Assembly (NCBI RefSeq): GCF_016908495.1
Contig: NZ_JAFBDZ010000002.1
Span: 1,218,626 to 1,282,625 of the forward strand
Length of the DNA: 64,000 nucleotides
From: Rossellomorea pakistanensis
GTDB taxonomy: Bacteria; Bacillota; Bacilli; Bacillales; Bacillaceae_B
Direction: 5' to 3'
The notes under the pieces were generated by a model. That model was not told where the DNA came from and did no database searches. It was given only the letters and a program-made list of their open reading frames with translations. The first letter of the stretch is position 1; each line of letters opens with the position of its first letter. This document shows positions 53,174-61,897 of the stretch, one piece after another. The position numbers were made by a program, and so were the translations under genes.

Positions 53174-53860
53174 TTGAAGATTTTAGAACAACTAGATCAA
53201 GGATTAATCGTATCGTGCCAAGCATTAGAAGGAGAGCCATTGCACAGTTCATTCATTATGGGACGAATGGCCATTGCTGCTAAAGAAGGTGGAGCAGTAG
53301 GGATTAGGGCAAACTCTGTTGAGGACATAGTGGAAATTAAGAAAAATGTTGACTTACCGGTTATTGGAATTATCAAGAAAATCTACAGTGATCATGATGT
53401 ATTCATTACCCCTACGATGGCAGAAGTAGATGCGTTAATGACAACTGGTGTTGAGATCATTGCCCTTGACGCAACGTTCAGAAAGAGACCAGATGGAAAG
53501 AATTTAAATGAGTTCTATAGTGAAATAAGAGAGAAATATCCTAATGTCCTACTTATGGCAGATGTCTCTAGTGTACAAGAAGGTAAAAATGCTGACGAGC
53601 TTGGGTTCGACATTGTTGCCCCTACTCTCTATGGATATACAGAAGATACGATGGGGAAGAAAATTTACCAAAATGACTATCAAATTATTAAGGACCTAGT
53701 AAAAACTGTCAAGAAGGCAAAAGTGTTGGCGGAAGGAAATGTATCTACCCCTCAGATTGCCCGGGCGATAATCGACATGAATGTGCATGCAGTAGTGGTA
53801 GGTGGAGCGATCACAAGACCACAGTTAATCACGGAAACATTTACAGACGCTTTAAAATAA
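53174..53860 (+). CDS. nanE: N-acetylmannosamine-6-phosphate 2-epimerase
   Basis: A 228-residue TIM-barrel epimerase of the NanE family. [51 protein letters not shown] (catalytic Lys/Asp region), [15 protein letters not shown] and [12 protein letters not shown] are all conserved. The TTG at 53174 is used, eight bases after aaggag; a GTG upstream overlaps that site. It converts ManNAc-6-phosphate to GlcNAc-6-phosphate, which then enters NagA/NagB. It lies 29 bases after the PTS gene. A terminator follows. Confidence 0.94.
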   Translation: MKILEQLDQGLIVSCQALEGEPLHSSFIMGRMAIAAKEGGAVGIRANSVEDIVEIKKNVDLPVIGIIKKIYSDHDVFITPTMAEVDALMTTGVEIIALDATFRKRPDGKNLNEFYSEIREKYPNVLLMADVSSVQEGKNADELGFDIVAPTLYGYTEDTMGKKIYQNDYQIIKDLVKTVKKAKVLAEGNVSTPQIARAIIDMNVHAVVVGGAITRPQLITETFTDALK

Positions 53861-53884
53861 ATCTATATCGTAAATTAACATACG

Positions 53885-53917
53885 GAATCATGCCGGAAAA
53901 TGGCATGATTCTTTTTA
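53885..53917 (+). terminator. Terminator after nanE
   Basis: GAATCATGCC/GGCATGATTC around GGAAAAT, TTTTT tail. Confidence 0.92.
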
Positions 53918-54013
53918 TTTCTATATTTATTGACAAGTTGCAAAAGGTATTTAATGATATGAAATAACTTAAAATAAAGGCAAAATTAAATCGTTAGAAT
54001 GGGTGAATCTTTT

Positions 54014-54856
54014 ATGAAGTACCTTGGAAAAAACTTAATGAACAGCATTGAAATGAGTCTAGAAACATTTACTCAAACGGAAGTGGAGTTAGCTCAGTAC
54101 ATACTAAAGTACCCAGAGGAAGCAAGCAGACTGTCCATCAGCCAGATCGCCAAAAAGCTTCATTTGTCGCCAGCAACCATCACCCGCTTTAGCCAGAAGC
54201 TTTCTTTTTCCGGTTTCAACGAATTCAAGCATGAGTTGAAAAGATATGTCGATCTTAATAGGGTTCCAAGTGAACATACAGATATTAAACAGATGGAACA
54301 TTTTGCAAAGCTTTACCACAATTATCAGGATATCATCGACAATACTTTCAGGGTAACAGAGTATAAACGTATTCAAAGAGCTGTAGAGTTATTAAATGAA
54401 GCACGAAAAATTCAAATATATGGCCTTGGTAGTTCAGGGATAGCAGCTCATGAGTTTCAAGTGAAATTTTTTAGAGTTGGACTGCCAGTTGAAGCTATTA
54501 CAGACCCGCATCTGGCTGTCATGAATGCAGCTTTATGTGGGGAAGATAGCGTGATAATAGGAATTTCCATCTCTGGAGAAACGAACGAAGTTATTCGTGC
54601 GGTCAAAGTGGCTAAAAGACAAGGAGCGAAGGTTATAGTTTTTACAGGAACAAAGGGGTCAACATTATCTCAGGTAGGAGACATATCACTTCAAGTGGCA
54701 AGTAAAAACAATATGTATCTGGGTCAGAATATCTCTCCTCTGCTCCCGCTTTTATTGCTTTTTGATTTACTATACACTGAATTGGTATCCAATGACTATA
54801 AGAACAGATTACAGTTGCGTGAAAATACCTTGAAAGCATTGTTTGACAGGGATTAA
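54014..54856 (+). CDS. RpiR-family regulator with SIS sugar-phosphate domain
   Basis: A 280-residue RpiR-type regulator. The N-terminal HTH_6 (LSISQIAKKLHLSPATITRF) binds DNA. The C-terminal SIS domain has IQIYGLGSSGIAAHEFQVKF and VIIGISISGETNEVIRAVKV, a sugar-phosphate site. The start is taken at ATG 54014 with gggtga upstream; an ATG at 53999 lacks a site. Placed right after nanE, it is the likely local regulator, sensing ManNAc-6-phosphate or GlcNAc-6-phosphate. NanR of Staphylococcus is the same family. Confidence 0.9.
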   Translation: MKYLGKNLMNSIEMSLETFTQTEVELAQYILKYPEEASRLSISQIAKKLHLSPATITRFSQKLSFSGFNEFKHELKRYVDLNRVPSEHTDIKQMEHFAKLYHNYQDIIDNTFRVTEYKRIQRAVELLNEARKIQIYGLGSSGIAAHEFQVKFFRVGLPVEAITDPHLAVMNAALCGEDSVIIGISISGETNEVIRAVKVAKRQGAKVIVFTGTKGSTLSQVGDISLQVASKNNMYLGQNISPLLPLLLLFDLLYTELVSNDYKNRLQLRENTLKALFDRD

Positions 54857-54948
54857 ACGGTGTGTGGGTTACAATACGAAAAGTGACCATCATCAATACT
54901 TTTTTACTAATCGTAAAATAAGTGTACACATAATTCACATTATATTTT

Positions 54949-55416
54949 TCAACCTGCTAAGTATTTCCGCAAATCCCAAATCGCCTGAAGGTGCATTCCT
55001 TCGTGAAAAATGGTCCTAATCAATACTTGTTCAATTGTATGGATTCCCATTTCAGTAGGAGGGAATTCTTCTTCTAAACGGTTCCCGTAAGCTTGCTTTA
55101 ATCGTGCAGGTTGCTGTTTAAGTAAGGTTTTTAATTCTTCAAATGATGGAGTATCTGCGGTGAAATCTTTTGGGAAGGTTCCAAATCCAAACCAAGAGTG
55201 GAATGGTTCAGGAACATTAGCATCTTCTTTTGTTATGGCTTGGATCCATAAAAATTGATCTAAAAAGATGTGCCCAAGATTCCAGCGAATATTGTTATGG
55301 AAACCATTTGGAATAATCTCAGCTTCCTCGGAAGTAACATCTTCTACTGCAGCTAATACCTCGCTTCGATAAGTCTCAATTTGCTTAAATAAAACTTCAT
55401 GACGTTTTTTCGTAAT
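54949..55416 (-). CDS. DinB superfamily protein, probable ATT start
   Basis: A 155-residue frame with no ATG, GTG or TTG until near its end, but with clear DinB/YfiT-type features: PNGFHNNIRWNLGHIFLDQF early (His in the N-terminal helix) and RTIFHEGMHLQAIWDLRKYL near the C-terminus (two His), forming the three-His metal site. The reading starts at ATT 55414-55416, right after gggagggagat, a strong ribosome binding site, giving ITKKRHEV; homologues start near here with Met. Either an ATT start codon is used or the ATG was mutated. Function: probable metal-dependent transferase, unknown. Confidence 0.75.
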   Translation of the reverse strand: MTKKRHEVLFKQIETYRSEVLAAVEDVTSEEAEIIPNGFHNNIRWNLGHIFLDQFLWIQAITKEDANVPEPFHSWFGFGTFPKDFTADTPSFEELKTLLKQQPARLKQAYGNRLEEEFPPTEMGIHTIEQVLIRTIFHEGMHLQAIWDLRKYLAG

Positions 55417-55546
55417 ATCTCCCTCCCATGTAATGGAAGTTATTCGTTAAACTAATGTTTTTCTCCTGCTAAACCTTATAATTAATGAAAAAGCTACTTA
55501 TGAACTTGAAAAAAAGTTCCAAGAACTGCAATGATCATCTATATAT

Positions 55547-55621
55547 GGCTGTTTTAGTAAACATGGTTGTTATTTGAAAAGGTTATGTTCTTAAAAAATA
55601 GCAATATTTTAGAAAACAGCC
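55547..55621. repeat. Family A element, minimal copy 4
   Basis: A 75-bp element with ends GGCTGTTTTA and AGAAAACAGCC in inverse orientation, keeping TAAACATGGTTGTTATTTG and GTTCTTAAAAAATAGCAA as in the copy at 17192 but lacking the GC-rich block. Confidence 0.6.
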
Positions 55622-55689
55622 AAATATAAAAGATGTTTTCCGAGTTTCTTTTATATAATGAAGTTGTGGTTCAAGACACTAATGTTTAG

Positions 55690-56679
55690 TTAAAACTTCT
55701 GTGCTTTTGTATTATAAATAACCCTTAATTTTGGTTTAGTATTCATTTGTTTCGTATAGAAGCTATGAAGCAGCATTCCTATAACAATAATAAGTAATCC
55801 ACCCCATGCAATACCACTTGGCAAAGGACTTGAAAAAAGGAACACTTCACCAATGATTACAAATAAAACTTGGGTTGATTGTGTTGCTTCAACAGATGCT
55901 AGCTTTCCTTGATGATGCTGCACTCGATCCGTTGCTATGAAAAATAAAGTAGTGGCAATAATCCCTGAACAGATAGCGACAATAAACGATTGGGAAATTT
56001 GCTCTGAAGAAGGAGTTCCAACCTCAATGAAACCATATACACTAAGAACCAGCCAGAATGGGAGACTTGCTAATGTCATACCGAAGACACGTTGAAAGGT
56101 ATCCAGCCTCCCATCACAAACTTCCATCATTTTTCGGTTGCCCAGCGGATAAGCAAAGGCGGCAATAACAACTGGCAGAACCCCAATCATGATCTCATTT
56201 ATAGTTAAACTATCAGCTTTTTGCAGTTGAATTAGTACAACACCAAATAATATAAAGATGGAAATGTAAAGGGATTTTAAAGGGATTTTTTGTCTTACCT
56301 TCACTTGACCATTTTTTGAATAGATCGTTTTGAAAAATAGAGGCCCTAATAAAGTTCCTGCGACAATCGTCATTTGCCATGTTCCCGCAACCAACCAACC
56401 TGGTCCATAGGCAGCCGCATAAGTAATGGGAGCGTAAAATAATACAAAACCAACAAAACTCCAACAAAACCACTGAAATGGTTGTTTCATAATTTCGGTT
56501 ATGACTTGTTTTAGATTTTTCCGAAATAGTACAATTAAAAATAAAAACGGAATCATAAAGATGAATCTCAGGGATGAACTCCATATCCAACTCCCTCCAG
56601 AGAGTTCCATCGACCGGTTTAAAATAAAGGTGACCGCAAAGAACATTGAGGCTAATATACCAATAGCTATTTCTTTCAT
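55690..56679 (-). CDS. DMT-type multidrug resistance efflux protein (EmrE-like, long form)
   Basis: A 329-residue protein with ten membrane helices, of the drug/metabolite transporter superfamily (PF13536-like multidrug efflux family). ILASMFFAVTFILNRSMEL and YGPGWLVAGTWQMTIVAGTL are visible; two related halves of five helices each are expected. The start is the ATG at 56679 after aaggtgg. It is transcribed divergently from an XRE-cupin regulator 107 bases away, with a perfect inverted repeat between, so regulator and exporter form a unit. Substrate unknown. Confidence 0.85.
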   Translation of the reverse strand: MKEIAIGILASMFFAVTFILNRSMELSGGSWIWSSSLRFIFMIPFLFLIVLFRKNLKQVITEIMKQPFQWFCWSFVGFVLFYAPITYAAAYGPGWLVAGTWQMTIVAGTLLGPLFFKTIYSKNGQVKVRQKIPLKSLYISIFILFGVVLIQLQKADSLTINEIMIGVLPVVIAAFAYPLGNRKMMEVCDGRLDTFQRVFGMTLASLPFWLVLSVYGFIEVGTPSSEQISQSFIVAICSGIIATTLFFIATDRVQHHQGKLASVEATQSTQVLFVIIGEVFLFSSPLPSGIAWGGLLIIVIGMLLHSFYTKQMNTKPKLRVIYNTKAQKF

Positions 56680-56701
56680 GTGTTCCACCTTCCATTTCTA
56701 G

Positions 56702-56743
56702 GTAAAGTATAATATATCAAACGATTACTATATTATACTTTAC
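56702..56743. promoter_or_regulatory. Perfect 15-bp inverted repeat between the exporter and XRE-cupin genes
   Basis: GTAAAGTATAATATA (56702-56716) is exactly complementary to TATATTATACTTTAC (56729-56743), separated by 12 bases. Each arm holds a TATAAT in outward or inward sense, so the arms may overlap the divergent -10 boxes and serve as the regulator's operator. Confidence 0.7.
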
Positions 56744-56786
56744 TATTCGGAAAATTACTACAAAATAATGAAGGAGATTGACTTTC

Positions 56787-57353
56787 ATGGACCGTGATGC
56801 TGAAAAGTTTGCTAAACAAGTAGGGGAAGCTCTACGGAAAATCAGGCAAGAAAGAGGAATGAGCCTACAAGGATTAGCTGATATAACTGATGTGAGTAAA
56901 TTAACATTAGGGAATATTGAGAGAGGAGAAGCCAATCCATCACTTGCTGTCATTTGGAAAATCGCGAATGGTTTATCCATTCCGATCTCCGTTTTACTAA
57001 ATGAACATCAGGAGGTGATCGTTTCTCGAAAGAACAAAGGAAATAAAATTGTAAGTGCTAATCAGGCTTGTTCATTGGAACCAATGTTTGATGCTTCCCA
57101 TTATGGCTCGATTGAGATCCACAGGGCTTTTCTAGAACCAAACAGCGAATATTCTCCAGGGGCTCATCAGTTAGGGGTTGTAGAGTATGTAACGGTCATG
57201 TCAGGAGAATTAAAAGTTAAGATCCAAGATGATTATTATCACCTATCTGAATTTGATTCTATAAAGTTTAATGCTGACAGAGAGCATTCGTATATAAATC
57301 CTTCATCGTCTATAACGGTATTACACTTTGTTATGTCCTATAACAATGCTTAA
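56787..57353 (+). CDS. XRE-cupin transcriptional regulator
   Basis: A 188-residue protein. The N-terminal HTH_3 (RKIRQERGMSLQGLADITDV, SKLTLGNIERGEANPSLAVI) is followed by a cupin domain (about residues 100-185) with VVEYVTVMSGELKVKI and HLSEFDSIKFNADREHSY. The start ATG at 56787 follows aaggag by ten bases; a TTG at 56778 is too close. Such regulators usually control a neighbouring transporter or amino-acid pathway; here the divergent exporter is the likely target. Confidence 0.88.
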   Translation: MDRDAEKFAKQVGEALRKIRQERGMSLQGLADITDVSKLTLGNIERGEANPSLAVIWKIANGLSIPISVLLNEHQEVIVSRKNKGNKIVSANQACSLEPMFDASHYGSIEIHRAFLEPNSEYSPGAHQLGVVEYVTVMSGELKVKIQDDYYHLSEFDSIKFNADREHSYINPSSSITVLHFVMSYNNA

Positions 57354-57900
57354 ACCTAATCATTTTCTTATAGAAAGGAAAGAATTTTCAATTTAGGAAC
57401 TATTTAAGAGAAAGGTTTTGAACGTCATTTTTCAATATAGCTTTGTAGCCACGTTCCTAGTGCAGGGCCTATGGACCCGTTTTTGGATTGAGGGGTGAAA
57501 GGCAATGAATTCATGGGTATTTTATACAGGATTCATTTCTTTTTTGTTAAGAAATTGACCAAGCCCGACAACGAATTTTAGTAAGAGTAAATATGAACAA
57601 ATTTCAACATTCCTCTAAATAGTATTTTCATAGATATGAAACAATGGTAATTTAGAAAACATGAATTTAAATGATTTTTACAAACCCTAATAAATGAATT
57701 TCTGCTAAATCGCTTTATGTTCACGTTTGTGATAAATGGATGAAAATACCTTTTATCAATAAATCCTTATATGAAAAGGTCTCTATCACTCTCTCAAGGA
57801 TTTACAAAAAAATGTAACACCAATGTAAAGAAAATCTGCTATAATAGGCAATGTTGATTTACAAAAACTAAACAAATTTTTAATAAAAGGAATGAAGTAC
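57354..57900. other. Gene-poor stretch before ltaS
   Basis: No convincing gene is seen. A ribosome binding site-like gaggggtgaaaggca precedes an ATG at 57504 that gives only MNSWVFYTGFISFLLRN before a stop, possibly the truncated start of a lost gene. An extended -10 (TGCTATAAT, 57837-57845) 55 bases before ltaS may be its promoter; no good -35 is visible. Confidence 0.4.
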
Positions 57901-59880
57901 ATGAACTTCTTAAAAACAAATGTTAAGAAGATGTTCAGTGGTGAGCTGTCATTCTTCTTTTTAATTGTGACATTATTTTGGTTAAAAACTTATACAGTTT
58001 ATATAATTGAGTTTGACTTGGGAATTCAAAGTGTTTTTCAACACTTTTTATTATTTATTAATCCAATAAGTTCAGCGTTACTCGCTTTTGGGTTTGCATT
58101 ATTGTTTAAAGGACGTATGCGGAATATAGCCTTTGTTGTTATTAACCTTTTGATGTCCTTTTTATTATATGCAAATGTCGTTTATTATCGATTCTTTAAT
58201 GACTTTATTACGATCCCGGTAATCTTCCAGGCGAAAACAAATGGAGGAATGGGAAGCAGTGCGCTTGAATTAATGAATCCATTAGATATTTTCTATTTCG
58301 CTGATACTATTGTAATTATTGGATTCATCGTTTTGAAAAAAGTAAAGATTCAAGAAAAGCTCCGTTTCCGTTCTGTCATGGCGGTAATGGCTTCAGCGGT
58401 TCTTATATTCTTAATTAATTTAGGTCTTGCCAATATTGATCGACCTGAGTTATTAACTCGTAGCTTTGACCGTAACTATTTAGTGAAATATTTAGGAACG
58501 TATAATTTTACAGTATATGACGCGATTCAGAACTCAAAAACGACAGCAAAACGTGCAATGGCAGATAGCAGTGAAATTGCAGAAATTCAAAACTATGTAA
58601 AAGCCAATAATCTTGATGCTAATCCGGAATATTTCGGGAAGGCAAAAGGAATGAATGTTATTTATGTTTCAATGGAATCTCTTCAATCGTTTGTTATTGG
58701 TAAAGAAATTGATGGAAAAGAAGTGACGCCATTCCTAAATTCATTAGTGGAGAAAGAAGGGGCGTACTATTTCGATAATTTCTTCCACCAAACTGGGCAA
58801 GGGAAAACATCTGATGCAGAATTTATAATGGAGAACTCTTTATATCCACTGCCACAAGGAGCTGTGTCTATGACACATGCAGGAAACACTTATCAATCAG
58901 CTCCTGCTATTTTGAAATCTAGAGGGTATACTTCAGCTGCATTCCATGGTAACTACAAGACATTCTGGAATCGTTCTGTTATGTATAAATCTTATGGATA
59001 TGATAAATTCTACGATGCAACTTACTATAATATGGACAATCAAGAAGATTTAGTGGCATATGGGCTAAAAGATAAACCATTCTTTAAAGAATCAATCCCG
59101 ATGCTTGAAGACCTTCCACAGCCTTTTTATACTAAATTCCTTACCTTATCAAATCACTTTCCATTTGATAAGCACGAAAATGATACCGATTTTCCACAAG
59201 GGGACACAGGCGATGGCGTAGTGGATCGTTATTTCCAAACGGCTCACTATATGGATCAGGCATTAGAGGACTTCTTCAATGATCTTAAAGAATCAGGGTT
59301 ATATGACAATACTGTAATTGTCATGTACGGTGATCATTATGGTATCTCAGAAAACCATAATAAAGCTATGTCTAAAGTAATGGGGAAAGAAATTACTGAG
59401 TTTGAAAATGCTCAGCTACAACGTGTACCTTTGTTTATTCATGTTCCAGGTATGGAAGGTGGAGTAAATCATACGTATAGCGGGCAAGTTGATGTTCGTC
59501 CAACACTGATGAACTTATTAGGTGTAAAAACAAATGACTATATCCATTTTGGTCAAGACTTGTTTGCGAAGGACCGTAAAGAGATTGTACCTTTCCGAAA
59601 TGGAGATGTTATGTCAGAAGAGTACTCAAGCATTCAAGGGGTTTGTTATGATAATGAAACAGGAGAGCCAATAGCAGAATCTGAAGCTAATAAGTGTAAA
59701 GAAGTATCTAAAGATGCTCAGAAACAATTAGAGCTTTCAGATAAAGTGGTCTATGAAGATTTACTACGCTTCCATGATCCGAAAGGCTATACACCGATTG
59801 ACCCTAATGATTATCAATATAACAATCCAAATCCAAAGAACTCAGAGAACGAAAAAGATCAAGAAGCTAATGTGCAGTAA
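57901..59880 (+). CDS. ltaS: Lipoteichoic acid synthase
   Basis: A 659-residue protein. Five N-terminal membrane helices (about residues 15-185) are followed by an extracellular sulfatase-fold domain. The catalytic Thr is in FFHQTGQGKTSDAEFIMENS; metal ligands lie in MNVIYVSMESLQSF (Glu) and VIVMYGDHYGISENH (Asp, His). A signal-peptidase-like AKRAMADSS sits after the last helix, as in cleaved LtaS. It polymerises glycerol-phosphate from phosphatidylglycerol. The start is the ATG at 57901, nine bases after aaagga. A terminator follows. Confidence 0.95.
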   Translation: MNFLKTNVKKMFSGELSFFFLIVTLFWLKTYTVYIIEFDLGIQSVFQHFLLFINPISSALLAFGFALLFKGRMRNIAFVVINLLMSFLLYANVVYYRFFNDFITIPVIFQAKTNGGMGSSALELMNPLDIFYFADTIVIIGFIVLKKVKIQEKLRFRSVMAVMASAVLIFLINLGLANIDRPELLTRSFDRNYLVKYLGTYNFTVYDAIQNSKTTAKRAMADSSEIAEIQNYVKANNLDANPEYFGKAKGMNVIYVSMESLQSFVIGKEIDGKEVTPFLNSLVEKEGAYYFDNFFHQTGQGKTSDAEFIMENSLYPLPQGAVSMTHAGNTYQSAPAILKSRGYTSAAFHGNYKTFWNRSVMYKSYGYDKFYDATYYNMDNQEDLVAYGLKDKPFFKESIPMLEDLPQPFYTKFLTLSNHFPFDKHENDTDFPQGDTGDGVVDRYFQTAHYMDQALEDFFNDLKESGLYDNTVIVMYGDHYGISENHNKAMSKVMGKEITEFENAQLQRVPLFIHVPGMEGGVNHTYSGQVDVRPTLMNLLGVKTNDYIHFGQDLFAKDRKEIVPFRNGDVMSEEYSSIQGVCYDNETGEPIAESEANKCKEVSKDAQKQLELSDKVVYEDLLRFHDPKGYTPIDPNDYQYNNPNPKNSENEKDQEANVQ

Positions 59881-59892
59881 TAAAGTGTTTCT

Positions 59893-59925
59893 TAAGAGGT
59901 TAGCCACTGGCTAACCTCTTTTATT
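59893..59925 (+). terminator. Terminator after ltaS
   Basis: AAGAGGTTAGCC/GGCTAACCTCTT around ACT, T-rich tail. Confidence 0.92.
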
Positions 59926-60083
59926 TATTGATAAGAAATTTTGAGTGTAGACGAAGCTTTTTTTAGGAGAGGGAGATGAGGATCTACTGTGGTCATTTAA
60001 AATAGTGAAATAGACCCTTTTCCATAAAAAGGGATTATGGTTAGCTTGTTAATGAAATAATTCATTTGGATGGTGAGCAAGAC

Positions 60084-60815
60084 ATGATAGAAATGCAAGG
60101 AGAGGGATTAAAATTTTCGAATCAGCTAGCTGGTTATGCGAAAGCTTTCCATGTCGGTTTAATATCCGTACTAAGTATTGTTACAGTAGGATGCATAGGT
60201 TTATTACTCTATTTATTATTTTTTCATTTTAGTTCAGGACTACCTTTCTTACTTTTGATTCCTTTATTAATATTTGGGTTTATGGCTGTACTTACTTATA
60301 AAAATTACCGGCAGTATTTAAGGTATAAAATAATAAATGAATTAAATAATGAAGGTTATTATACATTCTTTAAGGATTTTAAATCAGGTGAAGAAAAAGA
60401 AGACTTGATTCCATATGAACAAATGGAAAAGATCATCATCGGAAAAACATCAAGATATACACTTAATAACCGAAAGGATTTTAAAACACTTTACATTGTA
60501 GGAGTAAATATTATTTTTGTATGGAAAAAGGAAGGGAGTTATCAATTTAAAACATTTGGCATAGAGAACCAATATGATTTGGATCAATGGATTGAACAAT
60601 TTCAAAAGCATAATGTAAAAATAGTAGTAACAGAGAAAAATATCAGATATGTCCCTGAAGCATTATATAAAGAGGTTTTTCTTGATAGTAAAGTAGATCT
60701 GCAACCGTTTCAGAAGCAATTAGAAATAGGTCATACTACATATCAGAAAATGGAACTGTTTATATCACAAAAAGAGATGAAAAACATTGCTGAAAATATG
60801 AAAAGGCTATCTTAA
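60084..60815 (+). CDS. Two-helix membrane protein with cytoplasmic domain, unknown
   Basis: A 243-residue protein. Two adjacent helices (about residues 29-50 and 54-74) separated by a very short loop are followed by a cytoplasmic, beta-rich domain (YTLNNRKDFKTLYIVGVNII, FVWKKEGSYQFKTFGIENQY) reminiscent of YcxB/PH-like folds. No family is recognised with confidence. The start ATG at 60084 follows ggtgagcaagac; a TTG upstream is weaker. It is convergent with the MgtC gene, with a long hairpin between them. Confidence 0.65.
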   Translation: MIEMQGEGLKFSNQLAGYAKAFHVGLISVLSIVTVGCIGLLLYLLFFHFSSGLPFLLLIPLLIFGFMAVLTYKNYRQYLRYKIINELNNEGYYTFFKDFKSGEEKEDLIPYEQMEKIIIGKTSRYTLNNRKDFKTLYIVGVNIIFVWKKEGSYQFKTFGIENQYDLDQWIEQFQKHNVKIVVTEKNIRYVPEALYKEVFLDSKVDLQPFQKQLEIGHTTYQKMELFISQKEMKNIAENMKRLS

Positions 60816-60822
60816 ACCGAAG

Positions 60823-60867
60823 AGTCTAGAGCCCAACATCTATATTATAGATGTTGGGCTCTAGACT
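60823..60867. terminator. Perfect bidirectional hairpin terminator
   Basis: AGTCTAGAGCCCAACATCTA pairs perfectly with TAGATGTTGGGCTCTAGACT around a TATTA centre. T-rich flanks are short (ATTTTGG on the plus side), but the stem of about 20 bp between convergent genes makes a bidirectional terminator likely. Confidence 0.8.
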
Positions 60868-60905
60868 ATTTTGGTACTGCCTCTTCATATTTTAATGGAG
60901 TCTTA

Positions 60906-61601
60906 TTACAAGCTCTCAATCTCCACCACATCAACACCCTCAATGAGTGAAACGGTATAATACACATCTGTAGTACTTCTGCGATAATCAACCGTAACCT
61001 TAAGTACAAGTAAATGCTGATCACTCTCTTTAATGTCTTTAATACGAACATTTTTAATGGCTATCTTTTCATCCTTAATACAGTTAATCACTTTTTCAAT
61101 ATTTTTTTTCTCACTGATTGTTGTCTTTAACAGAATTTCTTTCTCCCTTAATCTTCTGGGACCAATATAAGTAATGACAATCGGTAAAATTTCTACCGCC
61201 ACAATTAGAAAAATAACACCTGCTGTGGCTTCCATATAAAAACCTGCCCCAACAGCAATTCCAATTCCGGCTGCTCCCCAGATCATTGCAGCAGTTGTGA
61301 GTCCTGAAATACTGTCATTCCCTCTTCGTAAAATAACACCTGCCCCTAAGAAACCGATCCCTGATACAATTTGAGCTGCCAAACGCAATGGATCCATTGT
61401 AATATTCACATCTTTATCACCTGGAAAAAGATAGGCAGATTCAATAGAAACAATCGTTAATAAGCAACTAACGATCGATATGACAAGTGATGTTTTGAGT
61501 CCAACGGGCTTTCTTTTTAATTCTCGTTCAAGCCCGATTACTAATCCTAATATTGCTGAAATCCCTAGCTTAATTAATATTTCTGTATCTATATACCCCA
61601 T
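60906..61601 (-). CDS. MgtC/SapB family membrane protein
   Basis: A 231-residue protein. The N-terminal membrane domain (about residues 1-140) has GLVIGLERELKRKPVGLKTS and IVSGIGFLGAGVILRRGNDS, then GLTTAAMIWGAAGIGIAVGA, the MgtC signature. A C-terminal ACT-like cytoplasmic domain follows. MgtC proteins are linked to survival in low magnesium and inside macrophages, and some inhibit the F1Fo ATPase. The ATG at 61601 is used with aaggga upstream. No magnesium transporter lies beside it. Confidence 0.9.
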   Translation of the reverse strand: MGYIDTEILIKLGISAILGLVIGLERELKRKPVGLKTSLVISIVSCLLTIVSIESAYLFPGDKDVNITMDPLRLAAQIVSGIGFLGAGVILRRGNDSISGLTTAAMIWGAAGIGIAVGAGFYMEATAGVIFLIVAVEILPIVITYIGPRRLREKEILLKTTISEKKNIEKVINCIKDEKIAIKNVRIKDIKESDQHLLVLKVTVDYRRSTTDVYYTVSLIEGVDVVEIESL

Positions 61602-61684
61602 CCATGACTCTCCCTTCATCCGTCGAACGCTAAGATTTTCTTATAGCAAATCATAACAGAAATCGCTAGAATAGTTTTATTAAA

Positions 61685-61841
61685 AGGCTTTCTTTGTAGA
61701 GATTGTTGTTTTTGGGAATACCGTTGAAAGTCGAGCCTCCTCGACGTTTCCTCTGCATCCCGCAGGAGTCAAGTGCCTTCCGCTCCAATCCACACTGCGT
61801 TTTCAATGTTGTTAAAAGCAACAAACTTTTTGAAAAGAGCC
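61685..61841. repeat. Family A element, copy 2, with 8-bp direct flanks
   Basis: A 157-bp element in minus orientation. GGCTTTCTTT and GAAAAGAGCC ends enclose CTTCCGCTCCAATCCACACT and CGCAGGAGTCAAGTGCC, identical over long stretches to the copy at 18906-19126. TATTAAAA occurs directly before and directly after the element, a possible 8-bp target duplication. Confidence 0.75.
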
Positions 61842-61897
61842 TATTAAAATATTTAAATAAGGTTTTAGCCAATATTATTAATAAAGGGGAATGAAAT

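Noticed and set aside
57892..57900. ATG at 57892 as the ltaS start
   Set aside because: It lies directly against the aaaagga site; the ATG at 57901 has correct spacing.
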